From positions 62,001-126,000 of the forward strand of contig NZ_AGQV01000006.1 of NCBI RefSeq assembly GCF_000234355.1: 64,000 nucleotides of DNA, written 5' to 3'. Position 1 is the first letter of the stretch. Every line of letters begins with the position of its first letter. The notes beneath the pieces were generated by a model. That model made no database searches, had not been told where the DNA came from, and was given only the letters and a program-made list of their open reading frames with translations. The stretch comes from Gluconobacter morbifer G707. Lineage in GTDB: Bacteria > Pseudomonadota > Alphaproteobacteria > Acetobacterales > Acetobacteraceae. Both the position numbers and the translations under genes were made by a program. This document shows positions 19,035 to 27,463 of this stretch, in pieces.

Positions 19035-19454
19035 TTACCAACCCATGCCCGGACCGTAGCCTGAATTGAAGCCGGGACCAGCGGGACCCCAGTCCCATCC
19101 GACATGTGAAGTGTCGATGATCTCGCCATCTTCCTCTTCGGTCGTCAGATTGCGCTTTTTCTGATCCGCCAGATATTTCCCATAGGCTTTCGCGTCTCCG
19201 ACATAGAGGCAGCCGCAGATGGACGGATCAGCATACAGATAGGCCGGTTCGTGACTGGTGGCGTTGACCTGGCGGATGAAGCGGTGGGGCGGCATTTTCC
19301 TGAACTTGGCGATACGGTTCGGCGTATTGGCGGGTTGCTGATGGAAGCCAGCCGCCAGGAGGTAATCCTCTTTCTGGGTGATGATCTGGCGCTGTGATTC
19401 ACAGCCCGCCAGCACGAACAGGGCTGCCATCAGGACAAAGGCGGGACGCATCAT
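19035..19454 (-). CDS. Small lipoprotein, unknown function
   Basis: The 139-residue precursor starts MMRPAFVLMAALFVLAGC, a textbook lipoprotein signal with the modified cysteine at 18. The mature part has YLYADPSICGCLYVGDAKAYGKYL, a pattern seen in small acetic-acid-bacterium lipoproteins but of no known role, and ends in a Gly/Trp/Pro tail (GWDWGPAGPGFNSGYGPGMGW). The double ATG at 19449-19454 follows CGAGG. It lies between the metal transporter and pdc as a single gene. Confidence 0.7.
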   Translation of the reverse strand: MMRPAFVLMAALFVLAGCESQRQIITQKEDYLLAAGFHQQPANTPNRIAKFRKMPPHRFIRQVNATSHEPAYLYADPSICGCLYVGDAKAYGKYLADQKKRNLTTEEEDGEIIDTSHVGWDWGPAGPGFNSGYGPGMGW

Positions 19455-19564
19455 GAAAACCTCGGGGAAATGGAATGTGGCAGACATTGTTTGACATGAT
19501 GTTTGTAAGCCAGATTACACCTGGTGACGGGATAATATTTTTAGTCTGCTGAAACGGCACAATA

Positions 19565-19598
19565 AAAAACCCCCGCACCGGAGTGCGGGGGGTTGTCT
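19565..19598 (-). terminator. Terminator of pdc
   Basis: On the minus strand a CCCCCGCA / TGCGGGGG stem with a short loop is followed by TTTTTTATT. It sits 30 bases past the pdc stop. The inverse orientation also has a modest structure but no T run. Confidence 0.88.
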
Positions 19599-19625
19599 GA
19601 TCAGATAGGCGGACTGAAGAAACGC

Positions 19626-21314
19626 TCAGTCCACTTTCGGCTTGCGTGAGTTGGCGGCAGCAACGCGCTTGCCCCATTCCACCAGCATCTTCGTGCAGTC
19701 TTCCCGGTCGAGCTTGCATTCGATCAGGGTCGGGCCGCGGGTGTTCTTTTTGGCCTTCTGGATGGCTTCGGCCAGTTCTTCGCCCGTGGTAGCGTGGAGG
19801 CCGAGGCCATGACCGCCGCCTTCACCGCCGACGCCGCCGTTAAAGCACTTCACCAGAGCGGCGTAATCCCAGTTCTGGATGTAGTTGTACGGGCCGTCAT
19901 GGATCTTGATTTCAATGACGTAGCCGTAATTGTTCACCAGGAAGATGATGACTGGCAGTTCGTAGCGCACCATCTGCGCCACTTCCTGCGCGGTAAGCTG
20001 GAAAGACCCGTCACCGACCATCAGGACATGCTTGCGCTCCGGTGCGGCGGTGGCGTTACCGACGATGGACGGCACGGACCAGCCGATATGGCCCCACTGC
20101 ATTTCGGACTCGACCTTGGCACCTTCGGGCAGGTTCATGCGGACAGCGTTGAACCAGGAGTCACCTGTCTCGGCGAAGAGCGTTGTATTGCCGTCGACAA
20201 GTTCATTGATCTGACGGGTCATTTCGTCGTTCGTCAGCGGCTTCTTCGGGTCGGCCTTGGGCAGCGTGACCGGTTTGTATTCGCCCGTCAGGGATGCAGG
20301 CTTGGCCGAGGTCCGCTCGGTCAGGGCCTTCAGGAATTCCTTGAGGCGGAAGCCTTCAAATGTCTTGCCGTTGACGGTGACGCGATGCGGTTCGACCTCA
20401 AGCACGCGTTCACCGCGGACCCAGTCGCGCCAGCCGACGGTGGAGTAATCGTTCCAGACAGGGGCAAGCGTGATGACGCCATCCGCCTTCTGGACAAGTT
20501 CTTCGGCGCCCGGGCTGCTGACTTCACCCCAGTAAACGCCACGGAAGCCGGGATGCGTTTCAGGGAACAGGCTCTTGGCCGCCCCCATGACCGTAACGGC
20601 GCAGCCCAGTTTGTCCGCCAGGGCAACGGTTTCCTCAAGGGCTTCCGCTGCACGCAGCTTGCTGCCGACAAGAATGACGACATTCTTGCGCTTCTCGAGG
20701 AAGTTCAGGCTCTCGTTCAGGGCGGCCTTCAGGCTTTCCTCATCTGGAACGGGATGGGAAAGCAGAGACGATACCGGACCCGGACGAACACAGGGCTGGG
20801 ATGCGATGTTGCAGGCAATTTCCAGATAAGCCGGCTTCTTTTCGCGTAGCGCCGTGCGGATCACGTGGTCGATTTTGGCCGGGGCGCTGTCAGCGGAGAT
20901 GACGCTTTCTGCCGCACAGGTGACGTGACGGACCATTTCCAGCTGGTAATTGTAGTCCGTGGTGCCGATCGTGTGGTGCAGGATGTGGCCCGTGCCATAA
21001 TCATTGGTATTCGGCGAGCCGGAGATCAGGATGACCGGCAGATTTTCGGCATAGGAGCCACCGATGCCGTTCATGGCTGAAATGGCACCGACGCTGAAGG
21101 TGATGACAGCGGCTGCTGCACCGTTTGCACGGGCATATCCCTCTGCCGAGAAGCTGCAGTTCAGCTCGTTGCAACTGTAGATCTGCTTCATGCCGCCATG
21201 TTCGAGAAGCTGGTCCAGCAGCACGAGGTTGTAGTCACCCGCCACGGCAAAATGATGCTTGAGGCCGATCTGGGCGAGACGTTCGGCAAGATAGTGTCCG
21301 ACAGTAAAGGTCAT
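19626..21314 (-). CDS. pdc: Pyruvate decarboxylase
   Basis: Pdc is a ThDP- and Mg-dependent enzyme converting pyruvate to acetaldehyde and CO2. It is rare in bacteria but known in Zymomonas and acetic acid bacteria. The 562-residue protein keeps the Zymomonas numbering of key residues: Asp27 (AGDYN), Glu50 (CNELNCSF), His113-His114 (ILHHTIG). The ThDP motif [15 protein letters not shown]...VNNYGYVIE is intact. In the cell it feeds acetaldehyde to dehydrogenases and gives Gluconobacter a route from sugar to acetate. The RBS GAGGT precedes ATG 21314. It is monocistronic, with a terminator behind and a 925-base gene-free region ahead. Confidence 0.97.
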   Translation of the reverse strand: MTFTVGHYLAERLAQIGLKHHFAVAGDYNLVLLDQLLEHGGMKQIYSCNELNCSFSAEGYARANGAAAAVITFSVGAISAMNGIGGSYAENLPVILISGSPNTNDYGTGHILHHTIGTTDYNYQLEMVRHVTCAAESVISADSAPAKIDHVIRTALREKKPAYLEIACNIASQPCVRPGPVSSLLSHPVPDEESLKAALNESLNFLEKRKNVVILVGSKLRAAEALEETVALADKLGCAVTVMGAAKSLFPETHPGFRGVYWGEVSSPGAEELVQKADGVITLAPVWNDYSTVGWRDWVRGERVLEVEPHRVTVNGKTFEGFRLKEFLKALTERTSAKPASLTGEYKPVTLPKADPKKPLTNDEMTRQINELVDGNTTLFAETGDSWFNAVRMNLPEGAKVESEMQWGHIGWSVPSIVGNATAAPERKHVLMVGDGSFQLTAQEVAQMVRYELPVIIFLVNNYGYVIEIKIHDGPYNYIQNWDYAALVKCFNGGVGGEGGGHGLGLHATTGEELAEAIQKAKKNTRGPTLIECKLDREDCTKMLVEWGKRVAAANSRKPKVD

Positions 21315-21672
21315 GGTTTCATTACCTCAGGAGCCGTGTGGTCGGTCGGATTTCTGAAGAAAAACGGAAAAACGGGTTGATACTGCAGAAATCTGGCCGG
21401 AGACGGGGCCGTTGAATGGGAAAGATGATCGTTCGCCGAAAAGCCGGACAGGTGGAACGGACCTGACGGACTGCGAAACGCGCGGAGCCTCCATGGGGCG
21501 CCGGTGGTGTGGTTTCCCCGGGGGGAGCAGGAACCAGTGGCTGGCATGGATATGTATTTCCTGGACCGGACCTGTCTGCGAGACGGACGGTCGGGTGTCT
21601 GGAGCAGAGGTGTGGGAAGCGCTTCGGTGAAGATCGGTCTGCTGGACCTGGCCGGAGCCAGGGGGGTGTTCC

Positions 21673-21693
21673 TGTGGAAGAAAATTTTCCACA
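21673..21693. repeat. Inverted repeat TGTGGAA-N7-TTCCACA upstream of pdc
   Basis: Perfect seven-base arms flank an AT-only-like spacer, about 360 bases before the pdc start. This is a candidate operator; no regulator is encoded beside it. Confidence 0.4.
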
Positions 21694-21894
21694 CCGCGGA
21701 TGGACAGACGGACCATTTCTGAAAAGGTTTTGGTGCAAACGGCAGAGAAAGTGATTGCCCTGAACATAGCTTCCCATAACAGCCAAGGAGACATCCCGGC
21801 CATTTTCAATGTCACCGATCTGCTCCAGACGGGTGAAGGTTTAAGGCAAAAATGGGTGCTGTGAAGTAGGGAAGCAGAATATTACAAGAATTTG

Positions 21895-21926
21895 AAAAAA
21901 CCCTTTTCGAAAAAGGGGATAAAAAT
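21895..21926 (-). terminator. Terminator-like hairpin in AT-rich stretch
   Basis: CCCTTTT-CGA-AAAAGGG with an A run on one side and ATAAAAA on the other. On the minus strand it ends in TTTTTT and could end transcripts from the GFOR-like gene at 22240, about 310 bases upstream on that strand. Confidence 0.55.
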
Positions 21927-22239
21927 CAGGAAAATAAAAATAATTCTACTGTCATTTTTCGGGAATACAGGGAGTTTGTAAGTAAGTAGGGTGATGGTCA
22001 TTTTGGGTGGAAAAGCCTGATTTTCTGCACATGACGGCTTCCTTCTCTTCAAAGGAGACAAAATTACTACTTTTTCCTTTCAAATAACGAAGGGACAAAG
22101 GAGTTTGATATGTGGATATTTCCAAAATACCTGCATGGTTTTCACGTTTATCCAGAAGCGGAGGCCGGACTCCGGAGCTGCCATTCCGTTGTTCATGGAA
22201 GATCAATCCTACGGCAGCGGGAGAGGGCCGGCTCTTCGG

Positions 22240-23415
22240 TCAGGAGCCATCCAGCGTGATCATCTGTCCCGTCCGGGCGGAACGATAAAGGGCTTCCATT
22301 AGTTTTTGGTCCTTCACGCCATCTTCGCCGGGAGTACGGGGTATCACGTCGCGTCGGATGCAGTCTGCGAAATGGTCCAGTTCCAGGGTAAACTGGTTGC
22401 TGGGCGGCAGACGCCACTCGCTGATGCTTTCATGATTTCCTTCCCGCCGGGCCACGCGCAGGCGTTGTCCGCCATAGGCAAAGGCGTTTTCCAGTTCAAT
22501 CCAGCCTTTCTGAAGCCTGATGCGGAGGTCCTTGCATTCATAGGCGCCATAACTGGTCGTGCAGTTTGCAATGACGCCGGAGGGAAAGCGCATCATGAAA
22601 GAAAACGTCTCGTCCAGATCAGTGAACCGTGGATCGTCTGGTGGACTGACCATCTGGGCAAAGACCATGCCTGGTTCTTCCAGAAGGACCGCACGGGCCC
22701 CGTTAAGGCAGTACAGGCCGATATCCGGCAGTGCGCCTCCGCCTGACAGTCCAGGGTTGAGACGCCACTGGTCCGCACCCTGCTGAAACTGTGTGTTGAC
22801 GGCTTCTATCAGTCTGGGTTGGCCCAGTTCACCACTCTGAACAAGATGGACGACGGCCCGGTTCAGGGGTTCGTAATGACAGCGATAGGCGATCATGAGT
22901 TTGACGCCGGCTTTCTGGCAGGCGGCGACCATGCGTTCCGCCTCTTCGGAGGTGTTGGCCATGGGTTTTTCGCACAGGACGTGCTTTCCGGCGGCGGCGA
23001 GGGCTTCGACCTGTTCAGCATGAAAGGCGTTGGGCGTGACAACATAGACGGCCTGAATGTCCGGACGTTCGCTCAACAGGTGGATTTCGTCATAACCAAA
23101 GATGTCCGAAGCGGTGAGACCATGGCTTCGCGCGACAGTTTCGGCCTTTTCCCTGCGGCCCGAAATGAGAGCCACGACGCGTGCAAGCCCGCTTTCGGCG
23201 AAAGCGGGCAGGATCTGCTCTAGGGTCAGCCTCCCCAGCCCCATGATGGCGAATCCTACCCGCTCGGCAGGAGGAAGGATCTGGGGGATCTGCTTTTCCG
23301 GAGTGCCTGTTGCGGGAGTTTCTGTGTCGAAAATGATCCTTCCGTCTTTCAGGCGGCCTGTATCGAACAGGGAAGGGTCATTTGGATGATTATGGTCTGG
23401 CAGGCTGGATGACAT
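22240..23415 (-). CDS. Glucose-fructose oxidoreductase-like Gfo/Idh/MocA dehydrogenase
   Basis: The 391-residue protein has an N-terminal NAD(P)-binding fold (GFAIMGLGRLTLEQILPAF, residues 55-72), the EKP motif at 149-151 and a C-terminal alpha/beta domain. It follows Zymomonas glucose-fructose oxidoreductase closely in KLMIAYRCHYEPLNRA, QWRLNP-LSGGGALPDIGLYCLNG and SPGEEG-like endings, so it may interconvert glucose/gluconolactone and fructose/sorbitol or related sugars. The first 50 residues carry no twin-arginine or Sec signal, unlike Zymomonas GFOR, so it is probably cytoplasmic. ATG 23415 is chosen because the residues upstream look non-coding. Confidence 0.82.
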   Translation of the reverse strand: MSSSLPDHNHPNDPSLFDTGRLKDGRIIFDTETPATGTPEKQIPQILPPAERVGFAIMGLGRLTLEQILPAFAESGLARVVALISGRREKAETVARSHGLTASDIFGYDEIHLLSERPDIQAVYVVTPNAFHAEQVEALAAAGKHVLCEKPMANTSEEAERMVAACQKAGVKLMIAYRCHYEPLNRAVVHLVQSGELGQPRLIEAVNTQFQQGADQWRLNPGLSGGGALPDIGLYCLNGARAVLLEEPGMVFAQMVSPPDDPRFTDLDETFSFMMRFPSGVIANCTTSYGAYECKDLRIRLQKGWIELENAFAYGGQRLRVARREGNHESISEWRLPPSNQFTLELDHFADCIRRDVIPRTPGEDGVKDQKLMEALYRSARTGQMITLDGS

Positions 23416-23507
23416 GGCGCGCTCCTGGCTGAAATGCCTCTGCGTCGCCAACGTCTGGCTGTTTCGGGAAGGTGCAGGAAGGCCTGTCTTTCACGGAAGA
23501 TGTGAAG

Positions 23508-24149
23508 TTACTGTCCTATTGTGTCAGGCCGTGCCCTGATGACGAGGGTCAGGCTTTCCTCATTGTCCAGTCGCAGTGTGAAGGGCTGTGGCGTGGAAAG
23601 AGATGCCCGACCTATCTGTACGAAAGTCTCCAGATTCCGGTTCAGTGGGAGAGTGTGGGGTCCCAGATGCCCCATGAATCCTTCGGTGATGGTCAGGGCG
23701 GGAAGGGGTATATCATCCTGTTCCGTCTGTAGCTGGAGCTTGTCCGATTCCAGACGGAACAGGCCGCGGAGCATGAATTCCGTCAGAGGCAGGAAGGTTT
23801 CCCACTCCAGTCGGTTATGGGAATGCAGGCCGATAAAACCGTTGGGAGGGCGAAATGCGTCGGGGGCGCTGATCATCTGGTAGGGCGTGCCCGGAAGCAG
23901 TATGAAAACGAGATTATTCTCTTTTTCCAGTATCTCCATGTCCGGGAAGGGGCGTGGCATGGAAAGACGCTTTTCCCAGCGGATTTTTGCCGGGAGGGTG
24001 AACGGCAGGGGGGTCAGGGCGGAGATGTCGGGCAGCAGGTCCGGCTGGAACGGGCTCCTGACAAAAAAATCCCGCACGGGATCATGATCAAGCATCGTTC
24101 CATGCCAGTCCATGAACCACAGGCGAAGTTCCGGTGATGAGTTGGTCAT
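23508..24149 (-). CDS. Unknown protein translationally coupled to mutY
   Basis: This 213-residue protein is not recognised. It has no signal peptide, membrane helix or Cys cluster. It is rich in Leu/Pro and contains repeated beta-like stretches such as LVFILLPGTPYQMI and LTLVIRARPDTIG, with several aromatic residues (LWFMDWHGTM at the N-terminus). Its ATG overlaps the mutY TGA by four bases (ATGA), so it is expressed with mutY. The open frame extends 12 codons upstream but the overlap start is favoured. A link to DNA repair is inference from position only. Confidence 0.65.
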   Translation of the reverse strand: MTNSSPELRLWFMDWHGTMLDHDPVRDFFVRSPFQPDLLPDISALTPLPFTLPAKIRWEKRLSMPRPFPDMEILEKENNLVFILLPGTPYQMISAPDAFRPPNGFIGLHSHNRLEWETFLPLTEFMLRGLFRLESDKLQLQTEQDDIPLPALTITEGFMGHLGPHTLPLNRNLETFVQIGRASLSTPQPFTLRLDNEESLTLVIRARPDTIGQ

Positions 24150-25207
24150 GTCGTCTCCACATCTTGGTCGGCCCGAAGCAGGCATTTTTTCATGACGCCG
24201 GACAGGGCGGCGCGTTCTGCGGGACGGAACGTGCCAAAGCTCTGATTGATCCCTGCATTATGACCTGCGGGCAGGGTGGCTTCATAGACTGTCAGATGAA
24301 GTGTGAAATGCGTGAAGACATGCGTGACGGTTCCACGGTCCTGCCATTGCGTTAGGAAAGGTGCGTGAGACAGGGCGTCTTCTTCGGCCCAGCGAGTGCT
24401 GCGCCATTCCGTTCCGGGACATTCATCCATGCCGCCGAGAAGACCTTTTGGGGGCCGCTGGCGCAGAAGGACATTTCCCTTTCCATCCCGGAGGACGAAA
24501 TGCGCGCCGTAACGAACGGGCCGTGCCTGTTTTGGTGCCTTGACAGGAAGGCTTGCGGCAATGCCGCGGGACTGTCCGATGCAGGATGTGCGCCAGGGAC
24601 AGGTCAGACAGGATGGTGCACGCGGAGTGCAGATCGTGGCGCCTAAATCGAATAGTGCCTGTGCGAAATCGGAAGGGCGTGCCTGCGCCTCAGCATCGGC
24701 GTTGAGGTGGGCAGCCTGTTGGGCGATCCGGGAGCGGCTGGCGGGCAGGGGGTCTTCCATGGCGTAAAGGCGCGCGGTGACCCGTTCCACGTTTCCGTCC
24801 ACCGGGACGACGGGCTGACCGAAGGCGATCGCCGCGATGGCCCGGGCGGTATAGGCGCCGATCCCCGGGAGGGTAAGGAGGGCGTCAACCGTTTCGGGGA
24901 AGCCGCCCAGTTCACTGGCGCGCCGTGCGCAGGCATGGAGATTCCGTGCACGGGCGTAGTAACCCAGTCCGGCCCAAAGGTGCAGGACGTCTTCCAAGGG
25001 TGCGTTCGCGAGACCCTGCACGGTGGGGTAATGCGTGAGGAAACGGTTGTAATAGTCTATGACGGCCTTGACCGTTGTCTGCTGGAGCATGATCTCGCTA
25101 AGCCAGACGGCATAGGGATCGGGGCGCTGCCCGGGGAGGCTGCGCCAGGGAAGGATGCGCCGGTGCGTGTCGTACCAGCGGAGCAGGGCTGATGCATCAG
25201 GAGTCAC
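24146..25207 (-). CDS. mutY: Adenine DNA glycosylase MutY
   Basis: MutY removes adenine mispaired with 8-oxoguanine, guarding against G:C to T:A mutation. The 353-residue protein has WLSEIMLQQTTV (catalytic Glu), the helix-hairpin-helix LPGIGAYTARAI followed by the VDGNVERV aspartate, an Fe-S cluster C-x6-C-x2-C-x5-C (CTPRAPSCLTCPWRTSC) and a C-terminal NUDIX-like MutT domain that binds 8-oxoG. The start is GTG at 25205-25207, only 10 bases from the divergent DUF721 gene, so each promoter must lie inside the other gene. The unknown gene overlapping its end is coupled. Confidence 0.95.
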   Translation of the reverse strand: MTPDASALLRWYDTHRRILPWRSLPGQRPDPYAVWLSEIMLQQTTVKAVIDYYNRFLTHYPTVQGLANAPLEDVLHLWAGLGYYARARNLHACARRASELGGFPETVDALLTLPGIGAYTARAIAAIAFGQPVVPVDGNVERVTARLYAMEDPLPASRSRIAQQAAHLNADAEAQARPSDFAQALFDLGATICTPRAPSCLTCPWRTSCIGQSRGIAASLPVKAPKQARPVRYGAHFVLRDGKGNVLLRQRPPKGLLGGMDECPGTEWRSTRWAEEDALSHAPFLTQWQDRGTVTHVFTHFTLHLTVYEATLPAGHNAGINQSFGTFRPAERAALSGVMKKCLLRADQDVETT

Positions 25208-25217
25208 GGATACGGAT

Positions 25218-25724
25218 ATGAAGAAGGATCAGTCTCCGGACAAGCGCTCCCGGCCACAGGGGACGGATACGCAGACGACATGGCAGCCGCGCCGGAACTG
25301 GGGCGCGCGCCAGATCGGGACTTTCGTGCCCACCTTGACGAAAACGGCTTTTCGCAAAAAGTCGCCTCTTCTGGTTCGTCTGATGATGGACTGGGAGAAT
25401 TTTGTCGGGCTTCGTCTGGCACGTCAGACAGAGCCGCGACGGTTGAGCGCGGGTACCCTGACCATCGCCTGTTCCGGGCCTATTGCCATGGAGCTCCAGC
25501 ATCTTACGCCCCAGCTGTTGGAACGGATCAATACGGCCTGTGGTTTGCGGGGAGAGAGCAGTATCCAGCGTCTGAGGATCGTGCAGGACATGACGGCTTT
25601 CGAGCGCCCTGCACGGCCGCGTCCCAAGCCGTGTCCCGTCGAGGTGCCGGAGGTAGAGGATGAGGAACTTCGCGCTGCGCTGGAGCGTCTGGGAGGGCAT
25701 ATCGGCGCGCGTCGCCGGCGATGA
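25218..25724 (+). CDS. DUF721 (DciA-like) protein
   Basis: The 168-residue protein carries a DUF721 domain at about residues 32-130 (FVPTLTKTAFRKKSPLLVRLMMDWENFVG, then LTIACSGPIAMELQHLTPQLLERIN). The family includes DciA, the ancestral bacterial replicative-helicase loader, so a replication role is possible. A Lys/Arg/Gln-rich N-terminus (MKKDQSPDKRSRPQG) and an acidic then basic tail (EVPEVEDEEL...GARRRR) bracket the domain. It is divergent from mutY with 10 bases between the starts; the mutY-DUF721 pairing is common in alphaproteobacteria. A parS site lies 20 bases after its stop. Confidence 0.85.
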   Translation: MKKDQSPDKRSRPQGTDTQTTWQPRRNWGARQIGTFVPTLTKTAFRKKSPLLVRLMMDWENFVGLRLARQTEPRRLSAGTLTIACSGPIAMELQHLTPQLLERINTACGLRGESSIQRLRIVQDMTAFERPARPRPKPCPVEVPEVEDEELRAALERLGGHIGARRRR

Positions 25725-25744
25725 CAGGGTGAAGTGACTGCTTT

Positions 25745-25758
25745 GTTTCACGTGAAAC
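25745..25758. promoter_or_regulatory. parS-like ParB binding site 3
   Basis: GTTTCACGTGAAAC core with a T on the left flank (15 of 16 consensus positions). It is intergenic, between the DUF721 gene and the Gly/Trp-rich protein gene. Confidence 0.85.
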
Positions 25759-25849
25759 GACTTGTTTCGCCTTGAGGTAACCATCTTTGCGGTGTCACAC
25801 TCTGATCCGATATAAGAAACTGATACGGTTTTTTCCCAGGAGAGGGGCC

Positions 25850-26473
25850 ATGAACCCTATGTCAAAAATGTCTCCCGCGTTTCTGCTTGCTCTGGCTGTC
25901 GGTCTTTCTCCGGTAACGGCGCTGGCGCAGCATGGCGGTCCGGGGGGAGGCTTCCATGGAGGCGGGGGCTTCCATGGGGGAGGACCAGGTGGTGGCGGTT
26001 TTCGTGGTGGCGGATTTGGCGGAGGGCCAGGTGGTTTCCGCGGGGGCGGTCCGGGCGGTTTCCGTGGAGGACCAGAAGGTTTTCGTGGCGGCGGTGGCTG
26101 GGGTTTTCGTCCCGGTTTTGGCGGTGGCTGGCGAGGCGGATGGGGTGGTCCCCGCTTTGGCGGCTGGGGGTACCCGGGCTGGGGTGGCTGGAACGGCTGG
26201 GGTGGTCCTGGCTGGTTCGGTTATGGCTGGGGAATGCCGGGCTGGGGCGGCGGCTGGGGCTGGGGTGGCTGGGGCTGGGGACTTGGCGTCGGTCTTGGTC
26301 TGGCTACTGGCATGGCTGTCGAGGAATCCCAGGCGGTGTGTCCTCCCGGATATTACGGGAATTCCTACCAGGGCTGTGTTCCTGCCGGAGCGTATGGTGG
26401 GTATGCCCCGACGCCTTATCCTTATGCGGTTCCGTCCTATGGCGGAGTTCCCTCCTATACTGGGGGATACTAA
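25850..26473 (+). CDS. Gly/Trp-rich secreted protein
   Basis: The 207-residue precursor begins with a Sec signal (cleavage after ALA, about residue 26). It is followed by more than 100 residues built from GG-F-H/R-G and W-G-G-W-G repeats, then a hydrophobic LGVGLGLATGMAVEES segment and a Cys-containing tail with Tyr-Gly-Pro repeats (CPPGYYGNSYQGC). It is a low-complexity envelope or surface protein and the function is unknown. AGGAGAGGGG precedes ATG 25850. The repeat-rich core makes alignment-based assignment unsafe. The two cysteines of the tail may pair. Confidence 0.8.
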   Translation: MNPMSKMSPAFLLALAVGLSPVTALAQHGGPGGGFHGGGGFHGGGPGGGGFRGGGFGGGPGGFRGGGPGGFRGGPEGFRGGGGWGFRPGFGGGWRGGWGGPRFGGWGYPGWGGWNGWGGPGWFGYGWGMPGWGGGWGWGGWGWGLGVGLGLATGMAVEESQAVCPPGYYGNSYQGCVPAGAYGGYAPTPYPYAVPSYGGVPSYTGGY

Positions 26474-26481
26474 GACAGGAG

Positions 26482-26513
26482 GCCCTGTTTTCCGGATGTC
26501 CGGAAACAGGGCC
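26482..26513. terminator. Long hairpin between converging genes
   Basis: GGCCCTGTTT...AAACAGGGCC encloses an inner CCGG-ATGT-CCGG. The stem is strong but no T run follows on either strand. It separates the Gly/Trp-rich gene from the converging serB, so a termination role is likely though not proven. Confidence 0.5.
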
Positions 26514-26528
26514 GGCCCCGGGAAAGTG

Positions 26529-27422
26529 TCAGTCCGTGGCGAAGTCGCGGGCGTAATAGCCCTGCGCGAACAGATGGGCGCGCAGGCTGGAATAATTGAT
26601 CTGGTGCGGGATGATGCGTCGGACATTGGGTTTGGCGTGAAAGGCCAGACCCAGCCCGGCTGTTGCCATCATGGGAATGTCGTTTGAGCCATCTCCGGTT
26701 GTCAGGGCGGCGCGAAGCTGCACGCCCCGTTCCGCTACCAGGCGATCCAGATGAACGCGCTTGGTGTCCGGACCGAGGATGGGGCCTTCCAGCCTGCCGG
26801 TCAGTTTGCCGTCCACGATTTCCAGAACGTTGCCGTAATTTTCGTCAAAGCCGCAGAGACTGGCGACACGCTGCGTGAACCATGTGAATCCTCCCGAGAC
26901 GAGGGCTGTGCGGGCATTGTGTCTGCGCATGGTCTGGACCAGTTCGCATGCGCCTTCTGTCAGGCGGATCCGTTTCCAGACGTCCTCGAGTGTTGAAGCC
27001 GGTTTTCCGGCCAAGAGCGCGACGCGCTGTTCGAGGGCGGAGTCGAAATCCAGTTCCCCGTTCATCGATGCGCGGGTGATGGCCGCGACTTCTTCCCCGC
27101 AGCCGAGGAGGTCGGCCAGTTCGTCCAGCGTTTCACCCGTGATGGTCGTGCTGTCCATGTCCGCGACCAGCACGGCCTTGCGACGGCCGCGCGTTTTCAG
27201 CAGGAGCGCATCGGTCTGGTAGGGGGCGAGCGTCGCGCGGATGGTGGCGGCACTGGGCGCGCCGGGACCGGGTGTTCCGCAGGGGATGTCCACGGCTTCA
27301 CCTTCCGACAGGACGATCGGGGCCTTGCCCTTGACGAGCGTGCGGGCCACGTCGATGGCCTCCGGCTTGAGGGAACCCGATCGGCGATCGGCGATGAGGG
27401 TAAGAACGGCTGGAAGGGACAT
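26529..27422 (-). CDS. serB: Phosphoserine phosphatase
   Basis: SerB makes L-serine from phosphoserine, the last step of the phosphorylated serine pathway. The 297-residue HAD enzyme has an N-terminal regulatory part (1-80) and the catalytic motif DMDST at 88-92, with GETLDELADLLG, then LVSGGFTWFTQRVA (motif II) and TTGDGSNDIPMMATAGLGLAF (motif III). Length and layout are typical of alphaproteobacterial SerB. Divergent from miaA with 41 bases between the start codons. It feeds serine/glycine into the gcv system elsewhere in the window. Confidence 0.95.
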   Translation of the reverse strand: MSLPAVLTLIADRRSGSLKPEAIDVARTLVKGKAPIVLSEGEAVDIPCGTPGPGAPSAATIRATLAPYQTDALLLKTRGRRKAVLVADMDSTTITGETLDELADLLGCGEEVAAITRASMNGELDFDSALEQRVALLAGKPASTLEDVWKRIRLTEGACELVQTMRRHNARTALVSGGFTWFTQRVASLCGFDENYGNVLEIVDGKLTGRLEGPILGPDTKRVHLDRLVAERGVQLRAALTTGDGSNDIPMMATAGLGLAFHAKPNVRRIIPHQINYSSLRAHLFAQGYYARDFATD

Positions 27423-27463
27423 GAGCTCTCGTAACGGTCCGGCACGTGTGGCAGGAACGGGGA

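Larger units (their letters stand above)
21315..22239. other. 925-base gene-free region upstream of pdc
   Basis: No convincing gene lies here. The 21315-21780 part is GC-rich and holds two dyads: GAAGC-GCTTC at 21616-21625 and TGTGGAA-N7-TTCCACA at 21673-21693. The open frames across it are Pro/Arg/Ser-rich and look like non-coding shadows. The 21840-22130 part is unusually AT-rich, with a hairpin at about 21895-21926. The region must carry the pdc promoter and may be a long leader or a decayed gene. Confidence 0.55.

Noticed and set aside
21311..21815. Several 100-160 codon open frames upstream of pdc on the minus strand
   Set aside because: All overlap one another, are Pro/Arg/Ser-rich, lack good ribosome-binding sites and look like nothing known.
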